Of a DNA stretch of 64,000 bases, positions 59,601-64,000 are shown one piece after another. The DNA is from Antedon mediterranea (taxonomy: Eukaryota > Echinodermata > Crinoidea > Comatulida > Antedonidae), in the NCBI RefSeq assembly GCF_964355755.1, contig NC_092673.1, positions 26,047,001 through 26,111,000 on the forward strand. Reading direction: 5' to 3'. Numbering within the stretch: position 1 is the first letter of the stretch; each line of letters opens with the position of its first letter. The position numbers were made by a program, and so were the translations under genes. The notes beneath the pieces are model-generated. The model made no database searches. It was not told the DNA's origin and saw only the letters and a list, made by a program, of their open reading frames with translations.

Positions 59601-59810
59601 ATACTATTTCAAATATATATTCATTTTAGATTAAATCTATCAAAATCAACAATCTAAAAACCATAAAATACATGTTTGCATAAGCAAAGCATTTAACAAG
59701 GTAATTGATATTGTCTAGTTTTTCAATTGTCTATACTACCTGTACATTCACTAAAATTCTGTAGTTGATTTAATTTCGTATTCAGATATCATTTACAATT
59801 AAGTTTAAAC

Positions 59811-60164
59811 TACTAGTTAATATAGAGTTATATATACAAGATTATTCTTAAACCAACAATTTCTCTGTAATGGGTTTATTTATATAAGATACAATTGTCA
59901 AAACCCTAGAAATTCAAGAACTGACAAATGGAACATGGATTTTTCAGATAAAGGGATCAACCTCTAGGTATTGATATATCATATAGGTCTGCTTTAAAAT
60001 ACTAGTTAATATAGAGTTAAAGCTTAGGTTTATATACAAGATTATTTTTAAACCAACAATTTCTCTGTAATGGGTTTATATAAGACATAATTGTCAAAAC
60101 CCTAGAAATTCAAGAACTGGCAAATGGAACATAAATTTTTCAGATAAGGGCTCAACCGCTAGGT
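59811..60164. repeat. Two direct copies of a 160-bp unit
   Basis: 59811-59969 and 60001-60164 share ACTAGTTAATATAGAGTTA, ACCAACAATTTCTCTGTAAT, GTCAAAACCCTAGAAATTCA and ACAAATGGAACAT-like blocks. They differ by small indels. Noncoding. Confidence 0.9.
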
Positions 60165-61131
60165 GAATTAAATCATATTTTCTTCAAAAGTGGTATGAGT
60201 GGCTCTGAAATAAGTGGGCAGTAGAATAATTGGTGTAATAAAATGTAATAATTGGTTGGCACTGTGGTAAAGTTAGTATTTTATTTTAACCTCTGAGACA
60301 CAACACAATTTCCAGTACTATAGCATGGTATTGGCAAAGTATTGGAAGAAAAAAAAAACAGTCAAAGATGTATTTAATAAATAGAAATAGAGAAGAGAGG
60401 CATTTGAAATAAGACATTTTTGTAAAGTAACGCATTTGTAAAGGATCATTTTATTCCATCATGCAGATTCAAAGACTGTTTTATAAAAGTTTATAAGTTA
60501 TATAATGTGTGCAATGCTTTAATACACTAAGTGTCCCTTTTGAATATTTTTTTGAGTTCCGCAAACATTTATTCGACTTTTATAGCCATAATTAGAACGT
60601 GTGCAGAATGTAAAAGTCATAATCGCATTAAACACAGAAAGAATGAATCTAAATCGACTATTTTGCATGCACACAATGTGAAGACATAATGGTAATGTTT
60701 AATTGCCAATTATTCGGATACATTTCAAATTGCGGTTGGGTTTGTAAAATGCAATGTAATATTTCATTGCAAGATTTGTTATATACAACCAGTAATTTCT
60801 TTAAGTAATATAATGAGTTAGAGAATACTATATACAATTTAGAGATAGAGAATACTGTATACAATTTGAGGATGTTAAAGAATATTGGGGACGATAAAAA
60901 TTACTATATACAATTTGGGGAAGAGTACACAGTATTTGTACAATTGATAAGGGATAGCATGCTACAATACTGTATTCAATTTAAGGAGACAGTACAGAAT
61001 GATGTATACTGTACACACACTACAGTGGTACGAAAAGAAATGATGACGCTACTAGGTGGGATGGCTACCTCTTGATGTAGGTGTGGTTGCGGATGATACC
61101 ATTATCTGATAGGGATGCAACAACACAAATC
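60165..61131. other. AT-rich DNA with degenerate ATACTGTATACAATTT repeats
   Basis: Between 60825 and 61000 the words AATACTATATACAATTT, AATACTGTATACAATTTG and TACTGTATTCAATTT recur. The 69-codon frame at 60866-61075 runs through this repeat and is not treated as a gene. Confidence 0.45.
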
Positions 61132-62035
61132 TATTACTAGATTAATAATGTATACAACACCAATTAAACTGTACCAAATACTGTATTCAACAGCTGAATA
61201 CTGTATAAACATCACAGAATGATATCTATATATAAATTTACGTAAGGGCAAAAATCGGTAATCGCGCGTTATTTCTAGAATGTTTACTCGATGGCATATG
61301 AAGTTGGTTCGTACTTTTGGTACTGATTTTAACCACCTGATGTAACCCTGTTTACTAATTAAATTGTGTTCGGTAATTAGTTATTGACGATTAAAACAAA
61401 TTTAGGTTCAACGATTTGCCCCAAATAGGGTGTTTTCCGATCGTGGTATACACTGTCTAATGGATGTCAATTTGAAAAATACCCGCACACAATAATACGA
61501 GGACGCTTCGCATTTTCCTATCTCCTCCTACGATAATTGTTTTTAATAGCTGAAAACCGGTTGAACAGTTCGTGTACAGCATCATAATGTTGAAGACAGG
61601 CCGATTTTCTTTAAAAAAATGCTATTTTGATACATTTAATATAAGTTTATAAAAATGTATTGATTTGCAATGAATGGAACATTCCAAATTATTTGGTTTA
61701 ACTATGGATGCATACCTCCGTGGTTTAACACGTCCAAGTAGGTAAATTTATGGGCCCATGGAGAATAAACATAAATAGTATTTGAATTGAAAATTTCTTA
61801 TAGTGAGTGTACAGTAGGTACTGTTAGATATAATATAAACAAATATACTAATAAACTTTTTTACTGTGAGTGTGGGTAGCCCCTACTTTTAGATTATAAA
61901 CACATAATAATAAAATACTTCATTACTGACAGTTGCTTTTCAACGTTTGTAAATTACTAGATTAATAATGTATACAACACCAATTATACTGTACCAAATA
62001 CTGTATTCAACAGCTCAATACTGTATAAACATTAC
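61132..62035. repeat. 84-bp direct repeat flanking a CpG-containing segment
   Basis: 61132-61215 and 61952-62035 are near-identical (ATTACTAGATTAATAATGTA, TACCAAATACTGTATTCAAC, ATACTGTATAAACAT). The 736-bp middle is richer in CpG between 61245 and 61580 (ATCGGTAATCGCGCG, CCGATCGTGG, ACGAGGACGCTTCGC). This arrangement could be a duplication around an insertion. Confidence 0.75.
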
Positions 62036-63602
62036 AAGGCACTAAAGAAATAAAGTACAGAATAATGTATTTTTAGGTAAAAAATCCAAAATGCATTAAT
62101 TTACATTCTGCAGTAAACGTTCACATTATCATTAGTAATAAGAGTATCATTATATTTTGCACTATATTCACATTAGTAACTAATGCGTTCTAATATTCAG
62201 ATTCAAGTCTCTAGATAAAAGATGAAAGAAATAAGATATTAATAAATCATTAGAGCCATTAGAATTGGAACTGTACCAAATGTTTTTCTCATTAATATTA
62301 ATTTATCTTATTAGTTTACAAATTAAGTTTGAGGTCTTCAACCGTCATATCCGGGAAGAAGACGACTTAGGGTTTACTTCATCGTCATTTGGTTTAAATT
62401 TGTTGCGACTTTATATATATCATCATGATACACTATATTTAATTTAAATCTCAACACAGAGTACATGAATTACAAATATAGGATCCGATTAAAAACGTGT
62501 ACACTGTGAGAATTGGCATAAGAGTTCTTTCGCATCTTACAACATCAAATAAGACAAACTAATAATATAAATGTAAACAGTACAGCAAGCACGAAAGAAA
62601 TACATAAATAACAAAGATACCAATGTCCTTCCGCCCAAGTGACAGGGAAAAGGTAAAGAGAAGATAAACATTGGAATGGTACAGAAGCTTTTAATGTCAA
62701 AATCCTACGCAGGAATTATAGGTTGTGAATAATTTCAAACCTGAGAACATAGTTGCGGATATATTGGGCGGTTAACAGTAAGAGGAGAATCTATGAACGC
62801 AATCCATGCAAAAACAGTGGTTAGATTTATAATTTATTTTTATTTTTTTAATTATTTTATAATTTAGGAGTAACCATTTTTGTTATTAGAAAATTTGTTT
62901 TAAAATATGAATGTTCCACAACAAAAACAATGTTTGCACTATGGTCACAGCTTGTAAAAACAAGAATTTGCATATAATTATACATAATTAAATTCTAAAA
63001 TATATGCAAATTCATTTTAATAAATAAATTACAATATTTATATATAGCATATGTTGAGATGTCAAAATGATAAAAAGATCAAAATGTTGATGGTGTATAA
63101 ATTAACATAACAATTTCATTTTTATGATGCTTAATATGAATACATTATATTTCAAATCTACAATAATATAAAAATATAAATACAAACAATAACAGTATCA
63201 TAAACATATCAATCATTATTAAGGTAGTTTGAAATTGACGAGCAAAAAAGTTAAAGCATATCAACAACATTAAATAGTGAATGACATTTTTACAAAGAAC
63301 ATTGAGAATAAACATCTGCGGATAGCAATCAAAATGTTTATATGAATTAACATTTTTTAATTAAGTGGAGAGCATTGGGTTTGCTGAGAATTGAAAGGTT
63401 ATCAACATGATGTGACAGACTAGTCAAAAGACAGTTACGATATTCTCTATTGACTGATGTTTGAAGCAGGTGATGAAATTAAAAAGGGGACATGTATGTT
63501 TTGATAAAGAATGGCAGATCTTTTGAATCTCCAGGATTGTAGCACGAGTGTGATGTCTCCATGAAGCTGGGGTCAAAGGATTAACCCTGCATCACAAGGG
63601 TA
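62036..63602. other. AT-rich DNA, one weak plus-strand start
   Basis: Near 62622 a plus-strand ATG opens MSFRPSDREK and runs into a donor-like AAG|GTAAAG. It is phase 0 and could be the first exon of a gene to the right of the window, or chance. No other feature seen. Confidence 0.25.
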
Positions 63603-64000
63603 CAAATATAAATCCAAAGGCAAATTACTGAAAAAATTACAATGCTGTGAGTATCAATGGCTGAATCTCAATAGATATACAAAATAAAATAAGCACTGAA
63701 AAAATGACAATGCTGTATCAGTGGCTGGATCTCAATGGAGATACAAATAAAATAAGCACTGAAAAAATGACAATGATGTGGGTATCAGTTGCTGGATCTC
63801 AATGGAGATACAAATAAAATAAGCACTGAAAAAATGACAATGCTGTGGGTATCAGTGGCTGGATCTCAATGGAGATACAAATAAAATAATCACTGACAAA
63901 ATGACAATGCTGTGGGTATCAGTGGCTGGATATCAATGGAGATACAAAATAAAATAAGCACTGAAAAAATGACAATGCTGTGGGTATCAGTGGCTGGATC
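63603..64000 (-). mobile_element. Repeat family F, copy D, expanded into a 67-bp tandem array
   Basis: Begins with the family-F end (CAAATATAAATCCAAAGGCA, AATTACTG) in minus orientation. Then ACTGAAAAAATGACAATGCT, GTGGGTATCAGTGGCTGGAT and CTCAATGGAGATACAAATAA repeat with starts at 63695, 63758, 63825, 63892 and 63960. The unit equals the internal GAGATCCAGCCACTGATACC..CAGTAATTTG part of copies B and C. The array continues past the window end. Confidence 0.9.

Overview
This looks like non-prokaryotic, intron-rich and repeat-rich animal DNA. It is strongly AT-rich, with isolated exons bounded by GT/AG splice sites, tRNA-derived SINEs, a non-LTR retrotransposon fragment, MITEs, foldback elements and many minisatellites. 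The repeat types (AGGCCTA-rich patches, a (TA)n-bounded repeat, elements ending in CCTTGGCGGAGGT) and the one recognisable protein fit a marine invertebrate. An echinoderm is my guess, with low confidence. There are no operons, no CRISPR array and no intact rRNA or tRNA gene.

The only gene I can name with confidence is a Kv-channel-interacting protein (KChIP/KCNIP, a neuronal-calcium-sensor EF-hand protein) on the minus strand. It is split into exons too short to show as long ORFs. Three common coding exons (18142-18018, 11200-11131, 3475-3405) join in phase and encode the N-lobe: the pre-EF segment, the degenerate CPTG-containing EF1 and the EF2 loop. The C-lobe exons lie beyond position 1. 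Upstream I find three possible alternative first exons (46556-46463, 27073-27037, 22754-22727). Each has its own ATG and ends with one G (phase 1), which fits the common exon. They encode different membrane-anchor-like N-termini: a polybasic stretch plus Cys-Cys, a short aromatic stretch plus Cys-Cys, and a Gly-2 myristoylation-type start. The first-exon region therefore spans at least 24 kb.

Layout. 1-3400: MITE, SINE head and a 200-bp foldback. 3405-22754: the common exons and the proximal first exon, with introns holding a TTAA-flanked element, a 5S-rRNA-like pseudogene, a 63-bp array, a SINE, a LINE 3' end and two further MITEs. 22.7-46.6 kb: the long first-exon region, with a (TA)n-bounded repeat family in inverted orientation around first exon 1b and arrays of 110, 43 and 69 bp. 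46.6-64 kb: mostly AT-rich DNA with a 1.9-kb 42-bp minisatellite showing an 882-bp higher-order repeat, a second foldback, and a 67-bp array running off the window end.

The most unusual structural signal is a pair of long foldbacks 57 kb apart. Their arms are unrelated, but the 16-base central loop is almost identical. The long open frames in the 42-bp and 43-bp arrays follow from the repeat period and are not treated as genes.
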